Positions 33,300 through 46,394 of a DNA stretch of 64,000 nt are shown here, piece after piece. The position numbers and the translations under genes were made by a program. Source of the stretch: Antitrichia curtipendula. Its lineage: Eukaryota > Streptophyta > Bryopsida > Hypnales > Leucodontaceae. Below the pieces are notes generated by a model. That model worked only from the letters and a program-made list of their open reading frames with translations, had not been told where the DNA came from and did no database searches. The first letter of the stretch is position 1. Each line of letters begins with the position of its first letter. Location of the stretch: positions 21,886,001 through 21,950,000 of the forward strand of contig OX579639.1 in the NCBI GenBank assembly GCA_951230915.1. The letters are read 5' to 3'.

Positions 33300-36215
33300 G
33301 AAATTTAGTTTGGACATTGCCTAATATGCAAACCCCTCTAAAGGTTGAGCCTAGTATAATTGGAAAGTTTACTATTTGGAAAAAAGTGGTGATGTTTCTC
33401 ATCATTGAATCCCGTGTTTTTTTTTACAAATCAATTGACTAATCATATATATTTTTTATGATGCCAAAGATAGAAATTGTATTTTTTTGAAGATTTTTTA
33501 AATTAAATTATTCAAAATTCATTTGAAGTAAATTGATGGATAGAAATTATTTAGTATTTTGATTGTTCAGATATTTTCTACTCTTGATGCATAATACATT
33601 ATTGATGGTTAGACAAAATTTGTTTTTCACAACAAACTTGGATGCATTTCACCCATTTTTTGTAACACTAGTAGAATGCTCTTGAAATCATTTGTAATCC
33701 ACCTAGTGAATGCCATGATTCTTGGAGGTTAAATGGTAGATATAATTATATTGGACACAGATACTATGAGTACAACCTTGGATATTGATGTTTTATTGAA
33801 CAAATTATACACATGTTGGAATTGAGTTCCTATCCCATGTCTCATAATTATGTCTAGGAAAATAGCCACATCATCTTCCATTAGAGTGGTGGTACAAAAT
33901 TAAGGGCATGCGAGCATCTGCAATCTATGCAAATCAAAGTTATATGGATAAACATTACAAAACATTTGAGCCCTAAAGAAGGCCATCAGTTCCCCAACAA
34001 TGATGTGATTATTTCATTATTTTTTATTCACAATTTTTATTATTTTAAATAATTTTGTAATAATTAAGAAATATATATTAAATAATCTAACCAACATTGC
34101 ATACGTTCACAGCTTGTTGAACCTTTTTTTAATGGTCATTTTAAGGCTTAAAATCTTCCCAATGTTCCGAATACAAAACAGTCTATTAGCATCCAAATCT
34201 AAGAAGTTTGTCGACCTCTCCTAGTAGAAAATACAAATGGGATGCATGTTCAACTACGTACCATGAAATTTCATCCTAGTCTATTGCAAAGAATTCAACA
34301 AAAGGAAAAATTGATGCATAGGTTCTAAACACGTTCCGTCTTATAAAGAAGGGACACCTATAACAACAACAACTTCATGTCGCCATTGTCGAAAAGAAGA
34401 GCAAGTGAGCGTTGCTTGTCCCACCTTTCTATTGAAGAAACAAAGGACATCCAACCCACAAGCAAACCCTACAAAGAACATCCAACATAACAATGTCCAT
34501 CATGTTTTCCTTTCATCCTTTCGATGGACAAGTGATGGAGAAGGTGTCAATAAGCAATGGATAGTCACATGAAAAGTATTGCTCGCATGCCATTCTCTGA
34601 GCAATGGCCTCAAGCAGAAAAGGAGATTTGAGGCTTCTAAAAGACCATTTTGGAGTTATTCCTTTAACTATGAACCACTGCAGCGCCGTCAAATTTATAA
34701 TTATATATATATAGCCAAGTCAAGCTGATGATTTTGTTGTGTTTCCACATTTCCCACAATCCGGGAACTGACAATCTTCTAGAAGTTTAAAAAGTCTTCT
34801 GATGTTTGTCGTTCCTACATTAACAATAGCACATGGCAATAATCTAGAGTGGACTTAAACGAAATGACTGTGTCTTCAATGGTACTAGGTGGCCACATAG
34901 CAAGCAACTTCAAAAAAATTGACTAGACATTATTGACTATAGTGAATTGCTTATTCCTTAGTCCTCATTAACGTAGTACCCTCTTGATCACGCATCCATG
35001 ATCACTGTTGTTAGAATATGGGGTGCCAATGGCATGCTAGGCAACTATTCTAACAAGGAGCATAAGAGCAATTGGATCCTCATTGCTCCAGACTTTGATA
35101 TCTTATCTGGTTTGTCTGCATCTTGTCATGCTATATTAGTGTGGATTGTACTATGTCCTTTTGTAATGAAATATTTCATTTGTACCAAAACAAAAAAATC
35201 TCTAGTGCCACAAGTGTACCACACTCCAAATGAATGCAATGCCTATTCATCCAAGTTAGATAAACTTTTTTCCAACAATGCATCCTTGATCAATTTATAC
35301 AAATCTAAAATATCCAATTTAGAAATGTGTAACTTGTATATATGATTGTAAGGTTATGTTGGTTTGAGGTGTCTTTTAATAACGTCAATGGATCATTTCA
35401 TACGTTATTATATATTACTATCTTTTGATTGATATAAAATTAGAATCTGAAAATACTATCATTGGAAGCGAATTAAAAACTGCATAGATTAAAGGTCATT
35501 GCAAAAAACACCTGTTCTATTGGACTCAAAATGATCCATGTTAATGTGTATTGTGACTTTAGGGAAGATTTTTTTTCAAATGAAATAAAACATGGATAAT
35601 TGTAAAGCGTTGAAAACGATGTGTTTCTACAATTTCAGACCTAGAAAAATTTATCTTTGAAAATTATGCACAAAAAAAGCACAATGGAAAATACTTAGAA
35701 AATGGACACTTTGATGGATTTTTTTTTTAAGTATTAAAAAAACTCAAAAAACTTAAAAAAAATAAAGATGTTTTTTTAATTTGAAGAAGCTCTTTTTCAG
35801 CCATTTTCATCTTTGGAAAAGAAATTGTGTTCTCTGCATTTGCACAAAGGTAGTGCACTTTCAGTACATGTGGAAGGTGGAGTTTAGTATTTTTAGAAAA
35901 CCTCTTATTAGGCTTGTGTAGCTTTAGTAGAAGTCTATAAATCCCAATTTTGAGCTTCAAAATTTCATTTTTGGGTCAAAAATATTACTATAATCCCTCC
36001 AAATGGCCAAGATGGTAAGGTAGATATCAATGCGGGGATTGTTTAAAAATAATAAAATATATTTTTTAAGTGAAAAAGACTATACAATGTCTTCAACTAC
36101 CACATTTACCTTTATTTAATATTTCATGTAGAATTTATATACAACACAAAAGTTATGAGCAAAAAATCATCTGAGGCAAAGTAGATAAAAAAATAGGAAT
36201 GGTGTTTCTTGCAAT
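33300..36215. other. Gene-free AT-rich stretch
   Basis: No supportable ORF. A TA-dinucleotide run lies near 34707-34716. Around 34300-34900 the composition is slightly higher in GC, but no reading frame holds. Long A and T tracts near 35720-35770 look like a low-complexity insertion. Confidence 0.4.
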
Positions 36216-36220
36216 CACCC

Positions 36221-36334
36221 TTAACTCCTAAAGTTCTTTCATGTTTCGAGGCCCAAAACTACTTCAAAATACTACTCTCCAAAGCAAAGCTAAAATCTTC
36301 ATTAATATATATTTTTTGGTCCTTTAAGGATTAA
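36221..36334 (+). mobile_element. Minimal TTAA-flanked element of 114 bp
   Basis: TTAA-CTCCTAAAGTTC at left and GGTCCTTTAAGGA-TTAA at right carry the family A termini with only about 80 bp between them. The left end is closest to the 16392 copy (CCCCTAAAGTTCT) and the right end also resembles that copy's right end (GGTCCTTTAGGGG). It is therefore probably an internal deletion derivative. Confidence 0.65.
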
Positions 36335-37394
36335 GCACAAGAACATTTGGTCCTAGACTTTAGAGAACCCAAATAGATCCCATTAAAAGCAAGCTAAACA
36401 AAAAATATAGAGAGCAAATTCAATCATGTTTAAGAAAGAAAATCATATGAATGGCTCTTCAAATTGTCGTGCCAATCAAATTTAATATAATTATAATATG
36501 GAATATATTTTAGATTTTGGAAAATGTTGACTTCTTAGACACTACCATATTCATCTATCCAAATCAAAAGCAAAAATTGAAAATTCCTTCAATGCAATGA
36601 AAGGTAAATGTGCATGATACAATTACAAAATATACCTAATTATGATTAGAAATGTTTAGCAAATGTCCTAATGGGCACCAAATACCAACAATAGTCTTTG
36701 CAAACCAAGGTGTTGTATGACCAAACTTTGTGAAATAGTTATCTTTACATTTTAACTAGATTTTATTATTTGACCCTTACACTGCAACTAATTTTGTACA
36801 TTTGAGGATGATGGTACAATTACCTTGTCAAAGTCTAATTACAATTAAGAAGATATCTATTTTCTATTATTAGAACATTGCCAGCCAAACATTGAAATTT
36901 CTATAGTGGGAATTGCAAAACTTTTTTGGAGATGCTTATTGAAGGAAAGATAAGCATATGGATGTTTCCTACATATCCTCAAAATCAAATTAAAAAACTC
37001 AATACTAATGTTTTTCAATGAATAATCATATAAACTCATAAAAATTAAATGAAAAAATTCACCTAAAACGAGGTTTTATTTTTTTGAGACTGAAATTTGG
37101 CAATTGAAATTTATTTTTGTAAGCCAAAATTAGGGCAACCTACAACAAAAAGAAGCTCAATGAAAACAAATGGATGTCCGGACTGGACCCTAGACCCCCT
37201 CCAATTTTTGGATCGAGTCTATAGTAGTGCAACAAGTCTCTTGGAGAAGCTCTTGTTTTATCCTTGGAAAAAATGCAGGAACCTTTGAATTGCTATGCAA
37301 ATACTTTTTTGCAAATTTTGAGATCATATTTGCAATCAGAGGCCCCAAATTATGAGGGAGGGCTGTAGAGTAATACAATTAGCACGGCACAAAA
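36335..37394. other. Gene-free AT-rich stretch
   Basis: I see no gene, intact element or recognisable repeat. ORFs are short with low-complexity translations. Confidence 0.35.
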
Positions 37395-37601
37395 TACATA
37401 ACATTATTAACCTTCAACGGGGGGGCCCCTTTTGCTCCCCCCATATCAGGACCCCCCTATTCGTCGATATGTCAAAGCTACAGGAATCTCCAAACCAATT
37501 AGATGTACTCAATTATAACTAAAATTTCCCCCCAGGCATCGAGGGGGGGATTATACCTCATGTCAGAGGGAGTGCAGTCGCGCGGTTAACAATGTTATGT
37601 A
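37395..37601. mobile_element. MITE-like element with TACATAACATT termini
   Basis: TACATAACATTATTAACC at left and GGTTAACAATGTTATGTA at right are inverted over 18 bp with one mismatch. It is 207 bp. The interior is unusual for this window: runs of C and G (GGGGGGGCCCC, CTCCCCCC, ACCCCCC) that themselves pair across the centre. Confidence 0.7.
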
Positions 37602-38330
37602 CGGGGCTATCTTTTATTTTCACCCTTGACTGGACCTCCGGAAAAGGCTCGTTGGACTACTATAGTCTCGACCCAATTTCTGTATCTCCAGCTCCCCAGT
37701 GGCAACTGGCATGCAAGCAAAGAGTGTGCAATTACGGAGTTGGAGCAACCCGGTCATAGGCACACCCCGGTCGTAGGCGCAGCCCGGCTACAGGGCATTG
37801 AGGGCAACTCGGTCTCAGGTGCTCCCGACGGCGATGGGACCCTCAAACCGCCGTTCCTTTTCATATCCATTCTCAAATGGGTCTTCTCCACTTGTCCCCA
37901 CTCCTCACAACCCCAAGTGTCTCCACGCAACAGGCCCGCTTCGCCCGGACCAGTAGACCTCATCATCATCATCCCCAGGCCCCAGGCAAAGCTCCCCCCG
38001 CTGCCAGCGATACGCAGCCAGCGCGCGCAGGCACGACGCCCGTAAGGAACTACTGGCGATGAGTGGCAAAGCTTTTAAGCAAAGTGTGCGGTCCCGATCC
38101 CGCCCACCAGTCGCCACTCACAACATCCCAGCGCACGACTGTCAAACCCAGAAAAGTTCCCTCATAAGGCCACAAGATCATATCTTACGGAGGCCCTCAA
38201 CTGGCGCACAACACCACTTCCACAAAACCAAAGCCCACTCACGTGGAAGCAATTTCGATGAGTTTTGGAATGAATTGAAAGACGCGGAAATCCCGTCGTG
38301 AGTTTCGCAGGGACGGACGCTATCCTTTGT
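37602..38330. other. GC-rich block upstream of the MATE gene, function unclear
   Basis: Markedly more GC-rich than any non-genic part around it. Overlapping ORFs occur on both strands (up to 139 codons at 37626-38045), none with a recognisable domain. CCCGGTCATAGGC, CCCGGTCGTAGGC and CCCGGCTACAGGC at about 37749-37799 form a short degenerate tandem repeat. It may be a distal promoter, a retrotransposon fragment or a decayed gene. Confidence 0.3.
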
Positions 38331-39454
38331 GGTTGGCGAATTCTGTGTGGTGCTTGGGTTGGAGAGTTTGGGGATATTTCGGAGTGGGTTCTTGAGTTTG
38401 CTTCGGCGATGCGGTGCTGGCGAATTGCGGGTGCGTTCGGGTGCTAAATTAGTGCGCTAGGTTACATTCTGGGGTTTTGCATTTGTTTTTTGAGAATTTT
38501 GGTTGTATTTTCGGTTTGGGGTTGATTGATTTTGTGTTGGATTAGAGGCGTTGCTGTTGTGGGTGGGAAATTTCGTCATTAGAATCTTGTAGCTTGATTT
38601 ACAGGTGGTGGGTAGGTCTTCACGCCTTCACCTGGCTTAGAAGAGAGGAGTGGTGCCCAGGATAAGTGCAGTGTGTGTTCTTGTGAGAGAATGTAGCCGT
38701 AGTGTGAGTTTCAGGGGTCCCTGAGTCGCACTCGACCTGTTTAGAATTTGCTGATTAAGGATTTCTTTTGGAGTAGTCTTGGAGGATTAGTACTTCGGAA
38801 TTTTGAATTTGGACAGTTATTTGAAATCAATCTTATTCTCATCTTTTCCTCTTTACAAAAATGCAGTACTTTGGGGGAAGAATGGCCATTCGTGTAGCCT
38901 TGTGTCAATCAATTATCAGCTGCCGAGGGACGTACTAGGCGCAGTAATCTAGGGTTTGTGTTTTGTGTTTTGTTTCAAAATATAGGTGGTTGTCAGCACG
39001 AATGGTATTCGCCACTGCAGTTTTAAATGTTTGATTACCGTAATGATATTACTAACTAGGTCATAATCAAAGTACAGCGATTAGTTTGCAAACTAATCTC
39101 TCTGTGTGTATGTGCGTTGCTTCGCTTGCCTCGTTCACTGCACTTTCTTTTTCAGGACCACATGAAATTTTGGAACCATTCGAGAATACTTTTTACAATT
39201 GATCAAATTAGGAATTGTGTTTGATACTTCGCTTGCACGACTTTGTTCTGTATTTAATCATGGAACGTTCTCTTGTGGTGAAAAATTATGCAGTGCAGCG
39301 AACCGGAGTGCAAGGGAGGACTGGATTCACAACAAGGACGACGCATTGAGCCTTTGTGCGTGTACGAGGGGGTATTTTCAAGAGCACATGTCTTGTAGGA
39401 GCTAGGAAGGATCGTTTGCGTGAAACCAAACTCATATTCACTTTCGGAATCTAG

Positions 39455-39637
39455 GTGAGTATCAGGAATTCGGGTGGTATTTGGTGTTACACATTGTCAA
39501 TGTCACACTGGAATTTACAGCCATTGTCAATCAATTTACTTCAATGGCAGAATCTGAGGCACCTTCTTTGTAATACTTGCCCTCCGTGTTTCCGTCTTTT
39601 CTTTGCTTAAATTTATCCATTAAATTCGTCGTTTCAG
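39455..39637 (+). other. Probable 5'-UTR intron of the MATE gene
   Basis: A strong donor (CTAG|GTGAGTAT) at 39455 and acceptor (CGTCGTTTCAG|GTG) ending at 39637 precede the start codon at 39660. The acceptor tract is pyrimidine-rich. Inferred; transcript data would settle it. Confidence 0.55.
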
Positions 39638-39659
39638 GTGTTCCTCCCGAGGATCAAAA

Positions 39660-42600
39660 ATGGTCGGAGCAGGGGTGGACTACTTGGGACTTGCTCAGGG
39701 AGGTAGTCAGCTGTTAACTAGGCTTTCACAAAATGTGATTTCATCACCAAAGCCTTTCCACACCCACCCTCGGCTAGGTCACACCCCTCCCGGAGCCTCT
39801 CTTGGAAGAATTTTCGCCAGTACTAACATCCCCAGAGCTTCCCAAGCAAATCTCAGGAGAAGGTCCACAAATGGAAGAAAACACAAACTTGGTGATTCAG
39901 CTCGCGTTCTGTGCTCCGAATCCAATTTTACGGACACTTTCCGTGAAGCTGGAATTGAAGTTGTGGAGTCTCTTGAAGAAGCCGAAAATCAGTCTCTCAA
40001 AGCCGTTTCAGCTCAGGAAGAAGATGAAGCTCCTTCTCAGGAGGGAGATCGAAAGGAGCCCCTGCTACCCCAAAGAAAAGTCATTGCCCTTGAAGCTGGA
40101 ACTTCTGTGGAACCCGTTTCAGAAGCTTTGGAATCCATATGGAACGAGGAGAAGCTCGACACTGACCCTCTTCGATCTCTGGAACCAGAGGCAGTGATGG
40201 TAGCAGCTGCGAAAGTTGCAGAAGCCTTAGAAGGCGAGGAGGCGCACGTTCCAGGGCAAATGTACTTTCACATGCTGGAGCCTGTTTCCCCTGTTGCAGC
40301 TCCTGTTATGGTCCGCGACTTTAGTGAAACAGTCGAGTCGGATGACGAAGAAGAGGAGGTGGTAGGCTTCATGATGCAAACCGAAGCACCGGATTATCTC
40401 GCCCAACCTCCTGTTGTGGAAGCCCGTTCCTTTTTGTCACCCGCTGACATTTTGTTACCGGATGATCTGGTTTCTGTCGAGGAGGAGGAGGAGCCGTTGC
40501 TTGAACCTGGAGCAGTGGCGTCAGCTCTCATGGTGAAAGAAGTGGCCGACGCTCTGAAAGCGCCGGAGGAAGATAACATGTCTGCTGTTTCTGAGAAGGA
40601 TTCTGATAGCACTGTGGCCGGAGAGATCGTAGAGAAGTCGCTGATGGAGCAGCTGAAAGAAATTATTGTGTTTGCTGGACCAGCGCTTGGGATCTGGATG
40701 TCGGGGCCAATTATGGGAATCATTGATACTGCCGTGATTGGGAACAGCAGTTCTCTGGAGCTTGCTGCTCTTGGTAAGTCTAAAGTTCAATTGTAGGGTC
40801 ATCTTGATTGCCAAGGGACGAAGGCTTCGTGGCTTAAGAACGGTGATTTCGGTTGTTCATAAAGTGGAATTGGTAGAATTCTGATGGGGACAATTTTTAT
40901 ATCAATGAAGAACATTCTATGTGTTGGTCAATAAAAGAAAAATTGGACTTCAGAAAGGTCCCATGTGAAACTACTCATAACCGGTTGTTGACTTTTCAAT
41001 GCTAACGTGGCACCTTCCCATTGGCAACCCGTCACCATTGCTATTACAAGTTGCAACTCATAACCTTCTTTCCTTTCAGTTTGCTTCCTACACCTTGGAT
41101 CATGAAGATCAAAGGTTGTGATTTGAAAATGTACAACCGTTTATCTAATACATAACTGCTGAAAGAACATTACGCCCGATTTGGGCCTCTTGCTCCTTTG
41201 AGGACTTACTAGAAGATTTCCATGAATTGAATGTATTTTTTTCTTTTCAGCTTCAATGGAAGGACACCAAGCTGGATTCAACGTTCAATCCTCTACATGC
41301 TGCTTGACACATGGTGGAAAATGAAAAGAATATGAGGAGCCGATTTGATTAATGCAAGTTGCTAATGATTTGGAAATTGTGCTCTCGTGGCTTGTTTCTC
41401 AGGCCCAGGAACGGTTCTGTGTGATCAAGTATGCTACATATTCATGTTTCTCTCGGTGGCCACCTCCAACTTGATCGCGACGTCTCTTGCTCAGAAGGTG
41501 ACGTTTCCCTTAAAACTTACCTGGTATTCGATGTGATGTCTTGTTTCAGCATTGGAGCCTCGTCGAATTAGAAATTTCTCATTTTCAGAAAGAGTTCCAT
41601 GACCACAAGGCCTGACTTCTTCTTCTGTCTTGCAGAACAAAGAGGAGGCGAAACAGCATCTGTCCAGGATGATGTTTTTGGCCGTAGCCTGCGGCATAGG
41701 CTTACTTGTAGTCACCGAAGTTTGGGTTACGGAACTGCTCCAAGGTGGCTGATTCCAGACTCTCATCAATTTGTGTGTTTCCTTCAATAGTCTGTAGCGA
41801 CGCCTTCTTGTTGTGGTCTTTGAAATTAGTGTTGAGGTAATGATCTGAGAGTGAAATCTGCCATGCCGGTGATCAAACAATTGAAACTATGTAACGGTTT
41901 TGTGACGTGTTTTCTTGTCCAGCTTTTGTTGGGTCCCAGAATTATGATTTGATACCAGCAGCAAGGATTTACGTCCAGGTTCTTAACCCTCTTCTATTGC
42001 TTTCATTGCCGCACGGTGCATTCTGGTTGGAAAAGAGGAGGGTCCATAATTTTAATCTCCAACTCTCAGATAGCCGTAGATCTCCTTAATTTGACGTTTC
42101 CTGATTTAGTCCGGTGAAGAGAGTTTGTATCCCAAAATCAATGGTTTGTACAGGGCCTAATGTTTACGAGTAACTTTCTTGCAGATTCGAGCCCTGGCAT
42201 GGCCTGCAGTTCTTGTGAGTTTGGTAACCCAGAGTGCCAGGTGAGCCATCCTGTTTATTTTCGAATCGGTGATGAAACTACTGTACCTAGAAAAAATATT
42301 GGGGTCATAGAAAATACTTAGAAAATACAACGGGGTCTCGTGCTAAGACCCCATGGTAGATTTCCAACGATGTTGCCGTCGTGTGAAATTGGGGTTCTTC
42401 AGTATTTCTTCCCAGCGCTCAGTACTGATTCTTCAGAAAACAGCAACGAAAATGAAACACTGTAATCCAACGAGTACAAGAGCTCTGAAAATACTTCCAT
42501 CCTTTTGTTTCCATGCAGCCTTGGTATGATGGATTCAAAGACGCCATTGAAGGTGCTGGTCATTGGAAGTATGTTCAACTTGGTTGGAGATGTTGTGCTT

Positions 42601-45244
42601 TGTTCATTCATGGGCTATGGTATCGCAGGAGCTGCATGGGCCACCATTGCTTCTCAGGTTGGTGACAGTCATTGACTCTGGTTTTGAAAGGCTTAGGGTT
42701 TACTCTTTCATATTTCTCGTGTATGCTTCTTTTTTGAGTCCTGTTTGTCTATTTCCTCTCGTTTGAGGAAAATGTCACTCATTTGCAACGAAGTTACTGT
42801 TGAGAAGTTCTAGTTCTAGATTGAGCGGCCATGTAATACATTTGGGTTTGCATTTCAGTACGTGGGAGGAATATTGATGGCGTTATCTCTAAATAGCAAA
42901 GGCTACAATGCTCTTAAAATATCAGCTCCATCTGTCAAAGAGCTTATTGACATTGCAAAGCTCACCGCTCCTCTGCTTCTGTCTATGATATCAAAGGTAG
43001 GCAACCAAATCGCGATGCTCCACTTTGTAGATATTTGTTCTATCTAATGATACAATCCAAAAGTGTGCTAACAGTCCAAATTGCTAGTAAAAATGATTGA
43101 AATCTATTTATCTAGAGGCTAGATAGGGTTCATTTTTGGGTAGGTACATTAATTATATATTTCGATTCACATGGATAATATTGACGACTCTTGCTTCAGG
43201 TGGCGTTTTACACATTGGTAACATATTTGGCGACTTCTTTGGGAGCTGTTACTGTTGCAGCACATCAGGTAATCAGTTTGAATCCCTCATTACTGACGTA
43301 CGAAATTAGTCAGCATTCCAAAGAGCTTGGGTTGTGCATTGATGTAATAAATTTTTGTTTAATTGTCTTATGTTTATGGTCCAACAGGTGATGGTTGGAA
43401 TTTACGGCCTTTGCGCTGTGTGGGGAGAACCCCTCGCTCAGACTGCACAATCCTTCATGCCTCCTCTCATTTATGGTTCACAAAAGAATCTGAAACAGGT
43501 GATTAATCTTCAAATTTCTTCCAGTAGGATAAATTATTTCCTGAGATTTTTCATAATATTCTTTTGCCCTTCCAAGTCTTTGAGAATCAAAATCGACATT
43601 GCATTTGGGAATGATTGGACCAAAATTGGTTGGCTTTAGAGCTCGAATTTTACTACGCAATCTTCTACTCCTATAAAACTCCTGATATCTCTTTGCTATA
43701 TTATGAATTTAGCTAAACATTTGATAGAATAAGAATGGTAGAATAAAACAACTAAACATTTGACTTGATGCCATATCGTTTTTTTGCACCCGAGTATCCA
43801 ATTATCTTTTTTCTTTTTCCATATGGTAGATTGCATCTTTTGAATGTCAAACTTGACAATGTTGTGCTTCTTTTTGTGTCAGGCTCGGAAGCTTCTCAAG
43901 CAACTAATGATCATAGGATTGGTTGTGGGAACTGCTGTTGGCGTTCTCGCAATATCTATACCTTGGATCTGTCCCCAAGTCTTCACCAGGGACGCTGCAA
44001 TTATATCCAAGGTTTCATTTCACTTAGTGACCTTATCACTCATGTGTTAAACGAGATGTTATGTTTTTTGCGGGTTTTGTCTTTGTTTTCATTTTCACAG
44101 GCTGTTTGCGCTATAGATACCAACACTAACATGTGTTCAATCTATTCTATTTGGACAGATGCGTGGAATTACATTACCATTTATTGTCAGTGCAATGTCA
44201 TGTCCACCAACATTGTCGCTGGAGGGAACTTTGCTGGTAATACTTTTGAGTTCCTTGCTTCAAGAAGTAAATTTTGAGCTCATTTCATCTAGTGTCACTT
44301 TCCTTAAAAAAAACTTTTTTTTGAGCACACAGATTGCTCAAGCGTGAATATAGTTTCAGATCTAACCATCAAATGTTTCACAGGCTGGTAGGGATTTCAA
44401 ATTCTTGAGCTTCAGTATGACCACCTGCTTCATTGGCGGCACCGTCTTGCTCCTGGTACGTGGAGTTTCTTTTCCGTTTATATTGGCGGGCTTAATTGAC
44501 TATTTTGTTCATAAAATTACATGAGCTGGGCTTTCCCTCTTTATTTGGATGTTTTCCTGGTTTAGCTTTAAGGAATATGAAAAAATTTTAAAAAAAATCT
44601 TGTAGTTCAAAAACACAATTGTATTGTTTCATTTTGGTGTATGTGCCATTCCTGTATGCAGGCTTGTAGATCGCTAAATTTGGGACTTCAAGGCAGTTGG
44701 TGGACGCTGGCTTCCTTCCAATGGGTAAGTCGTCGTTGTACTGTTGATGTGGATTACTTTCAGTTGCTCTTTTAGCACCCATTGAAGTCTTTCATGTCAC
44801 AGCATCGGTGCCTAGAATGCACATGATTATATGGAGTTTTGTAACACTGTGGCAACCAATCGAATTGCATCTGAAAGTGACATTAAAGAAGTACTCAGAG
44901 TTGCAGCAGCTGATGCAACACACTTTTCACACTTTTTAAACTCCTCGTCACATTTTGTCTGCAACTTCTTGTGACATAACAACTTCTTGTGAAAGTATGA
45001 AGTGAATTTTGAAGAGGGTATGTCTGTTCCCTGGAAAACAAACGATTTGGTATTACAGAAGTTGATGTTAAAGAGCTCTAGGAATTATAATTTGATTATA
45101 AATTGATAAGCTAACAAACCAGTGTATCTGACTTGGCAGGCACGTTTTGTTTTGAGTTATATTCGTCTTAAATCTCCGAAGAGCATTTTATCCGACGGTC
45201 CTCCCCCATTGCAGCCCGAGTTGCAGAAAGCCTTGGCGGACTGA
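39660..45244 (+). CDS. EDS5/DTX46-like plastid MATE transporter, 14 exons, with long acidic N-terminus
   Basis: Exons: 39660-40773, 41403-41497, 41636-41744, 41923-41978, 42185-42240, 42519-42657, 42859-42996, 43200-43268, 43388-43498, 43883-44011, 44159-44236, 44384-44455, 44662-44724, 45140-45244. All introns are GT-AG, phases agree, and the sum is 777 residues. The MATE core starts at about residue 327 ([18 protein letters not shown]), continues through [72 protein letters not shown] and [15 protein letters not shown], and ends with ASFQW. These blocks follow the EDS5/DTX45-46 subfamily, which acts in the chloroplast envelope (EDS5 exports salicylate or isochorismate precursor). Residues 1 to about 75 are basic and S/T-rich like a transit peptide. 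Residues about 95-325 are an acidic extension, so the protein is roughly 220 residues longer than the 540-560 typical of the subfamily. The substrate here is unknown. Confidence 0.93.
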
Positions 45245-45550
45245 TTGATGTGATCAGCATTCTCAAATTTTCAATTATTAAAATATTGAAGAACAGAACT
45301 GTTGAATGTATTCCACAGCTCCATATTCGTGCTTCCTTCAACTCCAACACAGATCTCAACGTAATATAAACCAACACGGCTTGTTATTTAGACCCTTGAG
45401 AGTGATACTACTGTTGAATATATATATTCTTGTAAAATTTGTGTACTTTCAGTTTGTTATTCACTTGAGCAATATTCATTAAATAGTAATGAATTTTCTT
45501 ACGTAGGCTGATTACACTCTTATTATGTGGATGGAGTCTGCCGACCCATG
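45245..45550 (+). other. 3' flank of the MATE gene
   Basis: AT-rich sequence after the TGA at 45242-45244, with TATATATATTCTTGTAAAATTTGTGTA at about 45418 likely serving as near-upstream and far-upstream polyadenylation elements. No separate gene is visible. Confidence 0.35.
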
Positions 45551-45917
45551 TTAAGTTATGACATTGAATTGAAGCCACAATGGCATCTGGTTGAATTACT
45601 ACGGCTAAAGATTTGTCATCTGCCCTTTCTAATCGTGATTGTTGGAGACTTTTGAGCTTTTCATGTCATGAAGGAGGCGTTGAGGTAGAGCTACCTGGTC
45701 CTACATGTTTTTGTTTGAGCAGGTTTACACTTGTACAAACTAGATTTGAGGGCAAAATATTTCAACCATATTACAGTAGGACTTCCGTAATAAAGGTAAT
45801 AAGGCAATAACCCTACGTGAAGGTCAGAAATTAAGTCATTTTTGAAAAAATGTGATACGTGTCTTCTTGTGAATGGTGACATGGACCCTGGAGAATTTGA
45901 CATGGAAGTCTAACACA

Positions 45918-46245
45918 AGATTTGTGTTCAATGTAGAACTTCAGATCTCATTTGGGCATAATATGAACTAAAGAAAAGTTGGTAAATCAAGTTAAATTTC
46001 ATCTCCAAAAATCCATTTGAGATTTGTCTCCAATCAAAAGTTAGGGACAAAATTCAAAGAGAATGTTTGAAAATGTCAAATAAAATGTCCTTCCCAACCC
46101 CTCTCTAAATTTTGTCCCTAACTTTTGAATGTAGACTCAAAACCTCAAATAGATTTTTGGAGATGAAATTTAACTTCATTTATCAAATTTTCTTAGTTCA
46201 AAGTTTCTTGAAAAAAATTATTCTATGTCACTTCAGTTGTTATGT
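45918..46245. mobile_element. Snap-back palindromic element, family D copy 2
   Basis: Inverted arms TCATCTCCAAAAATC(C)ATTTGAG and CTCAAATAGATTTTTGGAGATGA, with a shared centre (TGTTTGAAAATGT, then AAATGTCCTT(T/C)CCAACCCCTCT) also present in copy 1 at 13085-13455. Arms are about 100 bp. Confidence 0.75.
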
Positions 46246-46394
46246 AGGTTTGGTGGATAGCTATAGGTTCAATGGATAGCTAAGCACTCAGATGGGAATG
46301 TACTATGATTTATAGCTCACTTAATGCCTTGACATTCCCACCATAAGGCCAAGTGGGAACATATCTTATAAATTTTTGAAGTTGAAATGCAGTA

